From: Cohnella abietis
Lineage (GTDB): Bacteria > Bacillota > Bacilli > Paenibacillales > Paenibacillaceae
Assembly (NCBI RefSeq): GCF_004295585.1
Contig: NZ_AP019400.1
Location: 1,207,501 to 1,271,500 of the forward strand
Reading direction: 5' to 3'
DNA: 64,000 nucleotides
Shown here: one piece after another, positions 54,348 through 63,413 of the stretch
Numbering within the stretch: the first letter of the stretch is position 1
How the letters are laid out: the number at the start of each line of letters is the position of its first letter
Made by a program: the position numbers and the translations under genes
The notes under the pieces: model-generated
Databases searched by the model: none
What the model saw: only the letters and a program-made list of their open reading frames with translations
Told to the model about the DNA's origin: nothing

Positions 54348-55139
54348 TTAATTTTGATGACCGTATACTTTGTTGCTTAATTCCTCGCAGGCGCGCTTGA
54401 TCCAGTCGTGCACATTGCCCCATACTTCTCCTGTAATACGAACAACTGGGATCGATATGCTCACAGATGCGACCGCGCGTCCATCCGAATCAAGAACAGC
54501 TCCACCCACACAATGCACACCATCGACAGTTTCGCCCATGTTGTAGCCGAAGCCTTGCGTACGCACTTTATTCAATTCCTTGAGCAAATCGGAGAACGTG
54601 GAAATTGTCTTATCTGTTACTCTCTCTAGCTCTTCAGTCGGATAGAGTGCACGAAGCTCCTCCATTGAAAGATCGGCCAGCAGTACCTTTCCAGCAGCTG
54701 TAGCATGTAAAGGCAAGGTAGTTCCAACATTAGGGTTGAAACGAAGCGCATGCTTGCTTACCTTTTCCCCGATATAGAGCAGCTCGCTTCCGGCTTTAAT
54801 AGCCAAGCTGATCGTCTCGTTGAGATCATCAATGATTTTCTCTGCAATCATATTGAATTCACCAGTTAAGCTGGAGCTGCGCATATACCCTGAACGAATC
54901 GTGAACAGCTTGTAGCCCATTCGAAATTGCTTGCCGGAACGGTCAGTTTCCAGATATCCTCGGTTTAGCATGTTTTGCAAAATTAAATAAGTACTGCTCG
55001 GGGGCATGTTCAAGCCCTTGGAAATTTCAGTCAGGTTATAGGATTCCTTCTCGCCAGTAAAAAGCTCAAAAATATCCAATACCCGATCCGCCGATTTAAC
55101 TTTTGGCGTTTGTTGGCTCATTCCGATAACACCCTTCAC
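54348..55139 (-). CDS. IclR-family transcriptional regulator
   Basis: A 263-aa protein. An N-terminal winged helix (about 18-80, VKSADRVLDIFELFTGEKESYNLTEISKGL) precedes an IclR effector domain (about 95-258) with the conserved PLHATAAGKVLLA and GYNMGETVDGVHCVGGAVLD motifs. The start may be GTG at 55139 or the ATG seven codons later at 55121. IclR regulators usually control catabolic genes. Here the target is unclear; the ThuA and Gfo/Idh genes or the PHP lipoprotein are the nearest candidates. Confidence 0.88.
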   Translation of the reverse strand: MKGVIGMSQQTPKVKSADRVLDIFELFTGEKESYNLTEISKGLNMPPSSTYLILQNMLNRGYLETDRSGKQFRMGYKLFTIRSGYMRSSSLTGEFNMIAEKIIDDLNETISLAIKAGSELLYIGEKVSKHALRFNPNVGTTLPLHATAAGKVLLADLSMEELRALYPTEELERVTDKTISTFSDLLKELNKVRTQGFGYNMGETVDGVHCVGGAVLDSDGRAVASVSISIPVVRITGEVWGNVHDWIKRACEELSNKVYGHQN

Positions 55140-55247
55140 AGAAAATGATTCATAAATATGAAATATACATAAATTTTACCTCACTACAGGCGACTTGTCG
55201 ATACATATATAATTCCCGATTCGGAGGAACAATAACGAAAGCCTTCA

Positions 55248-56183
55248 TTAAACGGAATTTGCTAATGGCTCCTTTAAACGATCCTTAAATTGCTTCGGAG
55301 AGCAATCATTGTAACGACGGAACATGTCATAGAAATGACCCAGATTGGAAATACCTACAGACTCAGCAACCTCTGCTATGCTCACATCGTTCGTGAGCAG
55401 CTGCTGCTCGGCTTTTTTGATTCGTTTATAGACAACAAAGTCGGTGAATGACATTCCGAGTGCTTTTTTGAAGGTTTTGATAAAGTGGGTATAACTCATA
55501 TTAACCATACTGCATACCTCTGCGATGGATAGCTTCTCACTTAAGTGTTCATCTACATAATCAACAGCAGGCTGAAGTCTGTTAAGCAACCGATTGTCAT
55601 TATAATTTAATCGCATTTGCGTATCATGACGGAGCAGAAGCAATAGCAAGCTCTTAATTCTGGACGAGACGGCAAGCTCGTAGCCGATCTGATTGTCATT
55701 CATCTCTCGGTAAATATCCCGAATGAGCACAGCAGCTTGATTACGTACGTCTCGATTTTCTCTAAAGATATAATTGAGAGAGCTAAGTGGTCGAATAACT
55801 TCAGAGAAATGCTGCATGCTATTTAGCGAGCTCGGATCCCAGTATTTACGTAGATCGATCTGCAGAACCATTTGACTCAAATTTCCGACTTTAGTCTGTA
55901 CCGTTGTGTGTGGCTCAGAAGAGCCGAACAAGCCGATTTCGCCTTTGCTCAGTACAAGAACCTCTTCCTTGCAGAAAGCTGTCAGCTCTCCCTTAAGCAC
56001 AAGAAGAAACTCGATCTCTTCGTGATAATGCCAGCCCGTATAACGTTTATGCTTCCAAGCTTCCTGCTCCACGCTTATTCGAATTCCCTCCGGGGTGCTC
56101 TGCTTGGAGTCGATCTGCCATATGCGCACGGCAAGAAAGGGGTTCTGATAGACGACTTGTTCATGACGCATCTCAGGATACAT
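55248..56183 (-). CDS. AraC-family transcriptional regulator
   Basis: A 311-aa protein. The N-terminal cupin domain has the HYHEEIEFLLVLKGELTAF motif near residues 53-71. The double helix-turn-helix domain is at about 205-303, with VGISNLGHFYDMFRRYNDCSPKQF. AAGGAG lies before the ATG. It is divergent from the ThuA gene at 56364, so those two genes are the likely targets. Confidence 0.9.
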   Translation of the reverse strand: MYPEMRHEQVVYQNPFLAVRIWQIDSKQSTPEGIRISVEQEAWKHKRYTGWHYHEEIEFLLVLKGELTAFCKEEVLVLSKGEIGLFGSSEPHTTVQTKVGNLSQMVLQIDLRKYWDPSSLNSMQHFSEVIRPLSSLNYIFRENRDVRNQAAVLIRDIYREMNDNQIGYELAVSSRIKSLLLLLLRHDTQMRLNYNDNRLLNRLQPAVDYVDEHLSEKLSIAEVCSMVNMSYTHFIKTFKKALGMSFTDFVVYKRIKKAEQQLLTNDVSIAEVAESVGISNLGHFYDMFRRYNDCSPKQFKDRLKEPLANSV

Positions 56184-56363
56184 GCTTAAGCTCCTTGTAT
56201 GTTGAAATAAGAAACAGGATCGCGTAACAATACTTTAACACAAACGCCAATAATGATATAGATAATGACAGAATACCGTAAAAAATAGATCAAATAGGCA
56301 ATCGATTGAAGTGAATTCCTGGGCTAGAATGGAGAAGGAAATCGACACTAAGGAGAGTTAACA

Positions 56364-57095
56364 ATGAGCCAATCAATTAATGTTACGGTTTGGAATGAAC
56401 ACCGTCATGAGAAAGTAAATGAAGTAGTAGCTTCCGTCTATCCACAAGGAATGCATACAGCAATTGCCGAAGGGTTGGACACTACAGGTAAAATTACGAT
56501 AGCAACCTTGGATGATGAGGAGCATGGCTTATCTGAAGAGGTGCTTAACAATACCGATGTTCTTATCTGGTGGGGCCATATGGCACATGATGAGGTTCAG
56601 GATGAGATCGTGGAGAGAGTTCAACAACGTGTACTCAAGGGTATGGGGCTTATCGTGCTTCATTCCGGTCATTTTTCAAAAATATTCAAGAAGCTAATGG
56701 GAACCTCATGTGATCTGAAATGGCGCGAGGCAGATGAGAAGGAACGTATTTGGGTCGTTAACCCAGCTCATCCAATTGCGGACGGTATCGGTGAATATAT
56801 CGAGCTTCCACAGGAAGAGATGTACGGCGAGCATTTTGATATCCCGCAACCAGACGAGCTAGTTATGGTTAGCTGGTTCGAGGGTGGAGAAGTATTCCGT
56901 AGCGGCTGCTGCTTTACTCGTGGTTCCGGTAAAATTTTCTACTTCCGTCCGGGGCATGAGACTTACCCGACTTATTATAATCCGCAGGTTCGCAAAGTTA
57001 TTTCTAATGCAGTAAAGTGGGCAGCTCCAGTTGACCGCGAGTATCCGAAATATGGCAATGCCCAACCACTTGAGATCATTAAGGAGAAACACTAA
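56364..57095 (+). CDS. ThuA-domain protein
   Basis: A 243-aa class I glutaminase-amidotransferase-like fold. Motifs are [11 protein letters not shown] at residues 7-17, [14 protein letters not shown] near 67-80, [11 protein letters not shown] near 97-107, and [14 protein letters not shown] near 205-218. ThuA-type proteins occur in sugar catabolism loci (the namesake is tied to trehalose), but their reaction is poorly defined. AAGGAG lies before the ATG. The next gene starts one base after the stop, so the two are coupled, and the regulator at 55248 is divergent. Confidence 0.88.
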   Translation: MSQSINVTVWNEHRHEKVNEVVASVYPQGMHTAIAEGLDTTGKITIATLDDEEHGLSEEVLNNTDVLIWWGHMAHDEVQDEIVERVQQRVLKGMGLIVLHSGHFSKIFKKLMGTSCDLKWREADEKERIWVVNPAHPIADGIGEYIELPQEEMYGEHFDIPQPDELVMVSWFEGGEVFRSGCCFTRGSGKIFYFRPGHETYPTYYNPQVRKVISNAVKWAAPVDREYPKYGNAQPLEIIKEKH

Positions 57096-57096
57096 T

Positions 57097-58131
57097 ATGC
57101 TAAAAGTTGGAGTAATCGGCACAGGCGGTATTTTTAAGTTTGCACATTTACCTGGATGGCTTTCGCACAAAGAGGTTGAAATCGTGGCGTTTTGTGATGC
57201 CTTTCGTGCCTCTGCTGAAGCAGCGGCAAAGGATTTTCCTGATGCAAAGGTTTATGACGATTATAATGAGCTGTTAGCGGATCCATCTATTGATATTGTT
57301 GGCATCGGCACTCCGAATCTGTACCATTCCGAAATCGCTATTGCGGCTTTAGAGAAGGGGAAACACGTCTTCTGCGAAAAGCCAGATGCCATTAACCCTG
57401 AAGAGGCACAGAAGATGGCAGACGTAGCTAAGTCATCGGGTAAGCTGCTTATGACGATGCGTAACAACAGATTTAGTGAAGAAGCAAAATTCGCTAAGCG
57501 TATCATTGGTCAAGGTCAGTTAGGTGACTTGTATATGGGGCGTTGCGGCTGGATTCGTCGTCGGGGAATTCCTGGACGCGGCGGCTGGTTCACGACGAAG
57601 GAGCTATCCGGAGGCGGACCGCTTATCGATCTTGGCGTACACATGATCGATATGGCGATATGGTTAAGTGGAAATCCGAAGCCTGTATCGGTAACGGGAA
57701 CAACGTACCGCAAGTTCGCTGATCGTCCTGATGCTTCAGGTCAGATTCCTGCGGGTACGTTTGACGTTGAGGATTTGGCTGCAGGGTTCATCCGCTTCGA
57801 CAATGGAGCATCGCTGCAAATTGAATTCAGCTGGGCTTCTAACATTGCTGAGGAGCAGAAGTTCCTGGAGTGGAGAGGGACAGAAGGCGGATTTAGCTTA
57901 ATTAATGATAAGCTATCCATCTTCACAGAATCAGAAGGTACTTTAATTGATCAGAAGCCGCAATTCCCAGAAGCGAGTGTAGCTCAGCATACGGCTAATA
58001 TTCATCATTTTATTGAATGCGTGCTTGGTCGTGAGACACCAATCATTACACCGGAGCATGGCGTTGATATGATTAAAATACTGTCTGCCATCTACAAATC
58101 GGCCGAAACGGGTCGGGAAGTCATTCTTTAA
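57097..58131 (+). CDS. Gfo/Idh/MocA-family oxidoreductase
   Basis: A 344-aa protein. The NAD-binding Rossmann motif GVIGTGGIFKFAH lies at residues 5-17, and the catalytic lysine is in CEKPDAINPEEA near 90-101. The C-terminal alpha/beta domain contains DLGVHMIDMAIWL near 178-190. The ATG at 57097 is preceded by AAGGAG in the end of the ThuA gene; an upstream in-frame start at 57031 would overlap that gene. ThuA and Gfo/Idh pairs are common in polyol or keto-sugar degradation, with the latter as NAD-dependent dehydrogenase. The exact sugar is unknown. Confidence 0.9.
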   Translation: MLKVGVIGTGGIFKFAHLPGWLSHKEVEIVAFCDAFRASAEAAAKDFPDAKVYDDYNELLADPSIDIVGIGTPNLYHSEIAIAALEKGKHVFCEKPDAINPEEAQKMADVAKSSGKLLMTMRNNRFSEEAKFAKRIIGQGQLGDLYMGRCGWIRRRGIPGRGGWFTTKELSGGGPLIDLGVHMIDMAIWLSGNPKPVSVTGTTYRKFADRPDASGQIPAGTFDVEDLAAGFIRFDNGASLQIEFSWASNIAEEQKFLEWRGTEGGFSLINDKLSIFTESEGTLIDQKPQFPEASVAQHTANIHHFIECVLGRETPIITPEHGVDMIKILSAIYKSAETGREVIL

Positions 58132-58158
58132 TCTAAGCATTCCAACCTATATAACAGT

Positions 58159-58205
58159 AAACAGGCTATCTTCGGGTCATTTTAGACCTGAGAGATAGCC
58201 TGTTT
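58159..58205. terminator. Bidirectional long hairpin terminator
   Basis: AAACAGGCTATCT (58159-58171) pairs perfectly with AGATAGCCTGTTT (58193-58205), with an inner TCGGGTC/GACCTGA stem. It lies between two convergent genes, the oxidoreductase and the response regulator. Confidence 0.88.
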
Positions 58206-58216
58206 GCTATAGCTAA

Positions 58217-59842
58217 TTATCGCTGGGAATGCTCTCTACGATATTGTGATGGCAGTATACCTGTCCATTTCTTGAAGGTTTTCGTGAAATGCGCCTCGTC
58301 GAAATAACCAACCTCTTTAGCCACCGTCTGGATTTTGCAATCAGCTGACTGTAGCAATGCCTTTGCTTTTTCAATACGGAACTGATGTACATAATCGAGA
58401 AAATTAATTCCAAGCTCCTGCTTAAACAAAGTGGACAGGTAGGTGCTGGAGACGAATAATGCTTTGGAAACACTAGCTAAGGACAGGCCTGGCATCGCAT
58501 TCTGCTCCGCGATGAGGTCTAGTGCTTGTTGGACCTTGCGCTTAGGCGTCTTGTGCGGATTAAGGGATTGCACAAGCTGGCGAATAAAACGATAGACAAA
58601 GCTTGCCAGCTCCTCAAGGGTCTCTGTCCGGTTAATGCCTTCCTCTAGATGATCCCATCCACGGAGGGGATCAGGAGAATGGGACGGCTCCAGCTCTAAT
58701 TGCGCCATCTGATTAAGGAAGGACAATGTGCGTGCATTGACCTGACTTCGTGAGGGGGCATCCGTTTCTTGCAGCGTGATGAGCCACTGCTCCGTATCGT
58801 TTAACGCTTCAGCGTATAGGCCGGAGCGCAGATGCTCTAACGTCGATTGCTCCAGCTTCCATAGTGCCGCGTCACCTCCGGCATTTGAGGTGCGCTCCTC
58901 CAGATCTCGATAGAAATACGTGCTGCCTGTTCCCCTATAGAATCGTAGTTCAAGCGCTTCGATAGCTTCCCGATAGCCTTCACAAAGGTCGTTAATGCTC
59001 GGCTGGGATTGACTAATACCGATGCTTACAGACACTCGAAGGTATTCGTCCAGATTGGCGTTAAGACGGGCAAGCCCCTCCATCAGTTTAGGCTCACACC
59101 ATTCAAGTAGCCCGTTAATGACGACAACGATATCACCCTGCTCCTTCACTACCTCGACTGGCTGGCGCAGTGTATGCTCAAGCGTTTCCCGCACAATGTT
59201 GGCAGCCGCAAAGCCAAGCAGCTCTGTGTCGTTCCGGTTGTAATGCAGCTTCTCAATGGTGCAGCCATCCATTCGAATGACTAGCGTTAAGATATGCTCT
59301 GATGAAATAGACAAGCCGGCCTGCTTCATCTGCTCTTGTCTGTCATCCGTTACTTGCGCAGGAGAATGCAGCCATTGGCGAATGAGCTGTGATTTAACGA
59401 GTGGCAGGCTCGTATGCAGACGTTGCTGTAGTCCCCTCAACAGATCATTCTGCTGCTGCTTCTCGGCTAACCGGGTAGCGATCTTCTCGAATACAGACCG
59501 AATTTCCCGTGGAGAGCAAGGTTTAATTAAGAAGTCAGACACACCCAACCGCAGAGCCTGTTGTGCGTACTCGAAATCCCCATAGCCCGACAACACCACA
59601 CAAGCGATATCCCAGCCGCGCTCTCGAATTTCCGTAATTAATTGTAGGCCGTCCATCAACGGCATACGAATATCCGTTAGCAGCAAATCTATCGTTTCAT
59701 GCTCAAGCAGGCGGAGTGCAGCCAAGCCGTTCTCAGCCTCTCCACATATTCTGATGCCGAGCGATTCCCAGTCGATTAATGTTCGTAAGCCTTCGAGGGT
59801 CGTTCTTTCATCCTCTACAATTACCATGCTTAGCATAGGCAT
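58217..59842 (-). CDS. YesN-type response regulator with AraC output domain
   Basis: A 541-aa protein. The receiver domain (1-125) has the ED pair at 10-11, phosphoacceptor D57 in LTDIRMP and the LIKP lysine. A long middle region (about 150-430) is typical of YesN proteins. The C-terminal double helix-turn-helix at about 438-538 contains VGYFDEAHFTKTFKKWTG. AGAGGTG precedes the ATG, 6 bp after the kinase stop, so the pair is one operon. Divergent from this operon is the binding-protein gene at 61917, its most likely target. Confidence 0.92.
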   Translation of the reverse strand: MPMLSMVIVEDERTTLEGLRTLIDWESLGIRICGEAENGLAALRLLEHETIDLLLTDIRMPLMDGLQLITEIRERGWDIACVVLSGYGDFEYAQQALRLGVSDFLIKPCSPREIRSVFEKIATRLAEKQQQNDLLRGLQQRLHTSLPLVKSQLIRQWLHSPAQVTDDRQEQMKQAGLSISSEHILTLVIRMDGCTIEKLHYNRNDTELLGFAAANIVRETLEHTLRQPVEVVKEQGDIVVVINGLLEWCEPKLMEGLARLNANLDEYLRVSVSIGISQSQPSINDLCEGYREAIEALELRFYRGTGSTYFYRDLEERTSNAGGDAALWKLEQSTLEHLRSGLYAEALNDTEQWLITLQETDAPSRSQVNARTLSFLNQMAQLELEPSHSPDPLRGWDHLEEGINRTETLEELASFVYRFIRQLVQSLNPHKTPKRKVQQALDLIAEQNAMPGLSLASVSKALFVSSTYLSTLFKQELGINFLDYVHQFRIEKAKALLQSADCKIQTVAKEVGYFDEAHFTKTFKKWTGILPSQYRREHSQR

Positions 59843-59848
59843 CCTTCA

Positions 59849-61642
59849 TCACCTCTTTGTAAAGGGTAAAATTAGAATTACACGCGTTCCCGAATCAACG
59901 ACGCTCTCTATGCTCATAGACGCTTGATCACCATAGTGCAAACGAATTCGATTGCGGATATTAAGCAGAGCGAAGTTGTCTCCCATTAAGGAGTCGTTCC
60001 CTTCTTGCACAAGGTCCTTCAGCTTCGCGAGCTGAAGAGGGGGGATGCCTGCCCCGTTGTCCGTTACTTCAATAATGACTTGTTCCCCATTCAGGTAAGC
60101 TTGAACATGAATGAATCCCGTGTCGTCTGCAATTGACTCTATACCGTGTACAACAGCATTTTCCACTAGCGGCTGGATGAGCAGTTTTGGCAGAGTGAAT
60201 TCTTTAAGTGCTGGGGCCGTATCCAATTCATAGGCCAGCTTATTCGGGTAACGCATTTTCTGTAGGAACAAATAATGATTAACCAACTGCAGCTCTTGGT
60301 CCAATGCAATAATATCCTTGCCATGGCTGAGGCTGATTTTGAAAATTTCGGACAAGGAGTAGATCATCTCGGCTACGGCCTGATCTCCATTCCTTTGAGC
60401 AGACCATGCGATCGTATTCAGCGTGTTATATAGAAAATGTGGATTAATCTGAGATTGAAGAACTTTAATCTCAGCTTCCTTTTGCTTTAACTCGAACGTA
60501 TACACATCGTCGATGAGCTCGCGAATTCGTCGCACCATCGTATTGTATCCGACTCCGAATTGACCGATCTCATCGTGTGTTGTCAATTGCACCTGCTGAG
60601 AGAAATCACCCTTCTGGAACTTTTTCATAGAAATGAGTATTTTCTTGATAGGCTTCAGAATAACGCCTGCAACGGACCATGAGACGAATAATCCTAGCAG
60701 GATGGTGAGAAGTGCGATTGCGATTGTGAGCCATTGGATGCGATTCAATTGATTTAATAGCTTGCTGCGGGGCTGGACAACCAACACATGCCATCCGGTT
60801 AAGGAAGAGTTGATATGAGCTGACACCCACTTGGAGGAATCAATGGCACCTGATATATTATCGAGACTTTCAACGGGATTCGCAAAATAAGGCAAATCAG
60901 CTACAGAGTAGCCAATCCACTTTCCAGTGCTGTCGGATAAGATCGTACCATCGATTCCAATGACTGCGATTTCCAAATCGTTCGTACCTGTGGCATAGGA
61001 TTTGCGAAAGTCTTTTTCATCCATGCCTAGAATAATAATCCCTTCGGGATTGTAGGTCATATCGCTTTTTAACACTTTGGTTAAAAGGATTTTGTTCATG
61101 TTGTCACCGTAGAACATACTCTTGGTCCGCCCAGGCACTTCCACGTTCCATGACTCAATCCGAGGGTCCTTCACAATCCGATCATAGTCGAACTTTTCCT
61201 GGTAATCCTTAAACGGTATCGCTGCCGAAAGACCTTTATTATTGAATTGGATTAAATCAAAATGAGGCGAATACAGGGTAAGAAATCGGAAATAAGGACG
61301 AGTAACCATTAAGCGGCTAATGGAATCAATGATGTCCTTTTTTACATACCCGCCACTTTCAACATCTTGGGTAAGCAGTGCTTGAATTTCCGGCGTCAGA
61401 AACAAGTAATTGGAAATATCGATTGCATCTTGAGCAATGTAGTTGAGATGATCGATCGCCTGTTTGGCTGTGCTTGTTTGTTCATTTTTCATTTTGACAA
61501 CGATGTCGCTTGCCGCGATTCGGTAGGAATAATAACCCGTTACTGCAATGGTAAAAACAATGAGAGGGACGAACCACAAATTTATTTTACTTCGAACAGG
61601 CATATTTAAGTACATTTGGCGTGGGCTTCTTATCACAGTCAT
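59849..61642 (-). CDS. YesM-type sensor histidine kinase
   Basis: A 597-aa protein, the normal length for the family. TM helices at about 20-42 and 300-320 flank an extracellular sensor. A HAMP domain (about 320-375) precedes the His_kinase signature SQINPH402FLYN, the N box (VENAVVHG) and an HATPase domain with DNGAGIPP. It pairs with the adjacent regulator and probably senses the sugar bound by the lipoprotein at 61917, as in other YesMN-binding protein loci. Unlike the kinase at 8596, it has one sensor module. Confidence 0.92.
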   Translation of the reverse strand: MTVIRSPRQMYLNMPVRSKINLWFVPLIVFTIAVTGYYSYRIAASDIVVKMKNEQTSTAKQAIDHLNYIAQDAIDISNYLFLTPEIQALLTQDVESGGYVKKDIIDSISRLMVTRPYFRFLTLYSPHFDLIQFNNKGLSAAIPFKDYQEKFDYDRIVKDPRIESWNVEVPGRTKSMFYGDNMNKILLTKVLKSDMTYNPEGIIILGMDEKDFRKSYATGTNDLEIAVIGIDGTILSDSTGKWIGYSVADLPYFANPVESLDNISGAIDSSKWVSAHINSSLTGWHVLVVQPRSKLLNQLNRIQWLTIAIALLTILLGLFVSWSVAGVILKPIKKILISMKKFQKGDFSQQVQLTTHDEIGQFGVGYNTMVRRIRELIDDVYTFELKQKEAEIKVLQSQINPHFLYNTLNTIAWSAQRNGDQAVAEMIYSLSEIFKISLSHGKDIIALDQELQLVNHYLFLQKMRYPNKLAYELDTAPALKEFTLPKLLIQPLVENAVVHGIESIADDTGFIHVQAYLNGEQVIIEVTDNGAGIPPLQLAKLKDLVQEGNDSLMGDNFALLNIRNRIRLHYGDQASMSIESVVDSGTRVILILPFTKR

Positions 61643-61916
61643 TCCTCATCTAATAGAAGATAGAAATAAATTCATCTTTTCAACTATAGCAAACAATGAG
61701 ACAGTTAGGAGCAGGACCACAAAATTTTACAATAAAACATGAAAAATGAACAAGAGTTAAATCTGGGATGCGGGAAAAAGGTACTCAGACGAGAGGTATT
61801 ATGCTAGTAGGTTAAGAAATATACAAAAGCTTCTTAAGAATGCGGCGTTACCTGCATAAGTCATTCGGATTTATACTGAAGACGTCGACAAAACAAAAAA
61901 TGAGGTGGGGTTAAAA

Positions 61917-63332
61917 ATGAAAGTCTTTAACAGAAAAAGGTTAAGCATAGGCTTGATCGCTTTGATTACTGCGGCAAGCTTATCGGCTTGCGGAAGCAAC
62001 AATAATAACAATGGGGGTTCATCTAGTCCGTCTGTAGAGCCGTCCCCTAGTGTAGCCGCATCACCCGACGCTTCTCCTTCCGCTTCTCCTCCTGCAGCAG
62101 AACCAATTACTTTAACATTTTTCACGAATAACTCTGACCGCACTGTTGGGCAAGGTAAGATGGAGCAGCAGCTAATCGAGCAGTATATGAATGAAAATAA
62201 AAATATTACGATCAACATCGAAACATTGTCTCCAGATCCGCAGTACCAAGATAAAATCAAAGTATACAACGCTTCGAACAAGCTTCCTGACATTATTAGC
62301 TCTTGGGGAAATACAAGCTTTCTACAGCCATTGATTAAAAACGGTGCACTCGCTGAAATCAATCGTGATGATCTGAAGGACATGGGCTTCATTGATGCTG
62401 CTCTTGATGGCTTCAGTTCTGGTGGCAAGCTGTATGGTCTGCCAAGAAACTCGGACTTCTTCGTCATTTACTACAATAAGAAAATATTCGCTGACAACGG
62501 CATTGAAGTGCCAAAGACAGAGGCTGAAATTACGAAAGCCTTCGCTACATTAAAAGCGAAAAAAATCATTCCTCTAGCATTCGATGGGCGTGAGGCTTGG
62601 GTATCCGGAATTTGGTTTGACGCTACACTTCAGCGTGCTTCCGGCACATGGGAAACTTCCCATAAGGCTATGGATGGTACAGGTAGCTTCGACGATCCAG
62701 CTACAATTGCAGCCGCAGCATCCATGCAAAGATGGATAGATGCCGGAGCTTTCGGCACAGGCTTCTTGAACCAAGATGGCAGTGTAGCGCGTAACATGTT
62801 CGGTCAAGGTAAAGCTGCAATGTACATGATGGGCGAGTGGGATATGGGTATGGCGACAGATGAGAACTTCCCAGAAGAAGTTCGTAGCAACATGGGTGCT
62901 TTCTCCATCCCGGCTATCGAAGGCGGTAAAGGAAGCGCAAGTGATCTGACTGCATGGTTCGGCGGCGGATATTCGGTATCCAACAGCTCCGCGCACAAAG
63001 AAGAAGCGATTGCTTTCTTGAAGTGGATGTTTAAGCCTGACAACTGGGCTAAGGGCGTATGGCAGAACGGAATTACTTTCCCTGCACAGAAATACGACAG
63101 CTTCATGACTGGTAATGAAACGCCTGTTCAGAAAGATCTAAGTAATATCTTTAACCAAGCAACTTCTTATAGTGGTACAGTAGCCCAGGATAAATTCACA
63201 TCGGTTACACAAAAAATCTATTACGATTCCCTGCAGCAGCTTGAAGCTAAGAAGCTAACTCCAGAAGCTTTCACTAAGGTTATTGCAGATGCGGCAGCGA
63301 AATCCGTAAAAGAAGCAGCAACAGAAAAATAA
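61917..63332 (+). CDS. Extracellular solute-binding lipoprotein (CUT1 type)
   Basis: A 471-aa protein with lipobox LSAC (cysteine 25) and a Ser/Pro/Ala-rich linker to about residue 62. The fold starts at ITLTFFTNNSDRTVGQGKMEQQLIEQYM, with YGLPRNSDFFVIYYNKKIFADNGI as lobe-1 signature. ATG at 61917 follows AGGTGGGG; GTG at 61905 overlaps that site and is less likely. It is divergent from the two-component operon, and a TATTAT near 61796 may be its -10. It feeds the permease at 63414. Confidence 0.92.
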   Translation: MKVFNRKRLSIGLIALITAASLSACGSNNNNNGGSSSPSVEPSPSVAASPDASPSASPPAAEPITLTFFTNNSDRTVGQGKMEQQLIEQYMNENKNITINIETLSPDPQYQDKIKVYNASNKLPDIISSWGNTSFLQPLIKNGALAEINRDDLKDMGFIDAALDGFSSGGKLYGLPRNSDFFVIYYNKKIFADNGIEVPKTEAEITKAFATLKAKKIIPLAFDGREAWVSGIWFDATLQRASGTWETSHKAMDGTGSFDDPATIAAAASMQRWIDAGAFGTGFLNQDGSVARNMFGQGKAAMYMMGEWDMGMATDENFPEEVRSNMGAFSIPAIEGGKGSASDLTAWFGGGYSVSNSSAHKEEAIAFLKWMFKPDNWAKGVWQNGITFPAQKYDSFMTGNETPVQKDLSNIFNQATSYSGTVAQDKFTSVTQKIYYDSLQQLEAKKLTPEAFTKVIADAAAKSVKEAATEK

Positions 63333-63355
63333 TCAAATTTGACTTATGAAACTAA

Positions 63356-63388
63356 TGGGACGGTGGATCTTTTGAATCCCCCGCCCCA
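63356..63388 (+). promoter_or_regulatory. Intercistronic hairpin between binding-protein and permease genes
   Basis: TGGGACGGTGGA (63356-63367) pairs with TCCCCCGCCCCA (63377-63388) with two mismatches and a 9-nt loop. As at 13093, it lies just after the binding-protein gene and is likely to limit readthrough into the permease or stabilise the upstream mRNA. Confidence 0.6.
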
Positions 63389-63413
63389 TGCTGTTTCAGA
63401 TAGGATGATGATC

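Noticed and set aside
61871..62467. 198-codon antisense ORF over the binding-protein start
   Set aside because: The plus-strand lipoprotein with its lipobox and ribosome binding site explains this region.
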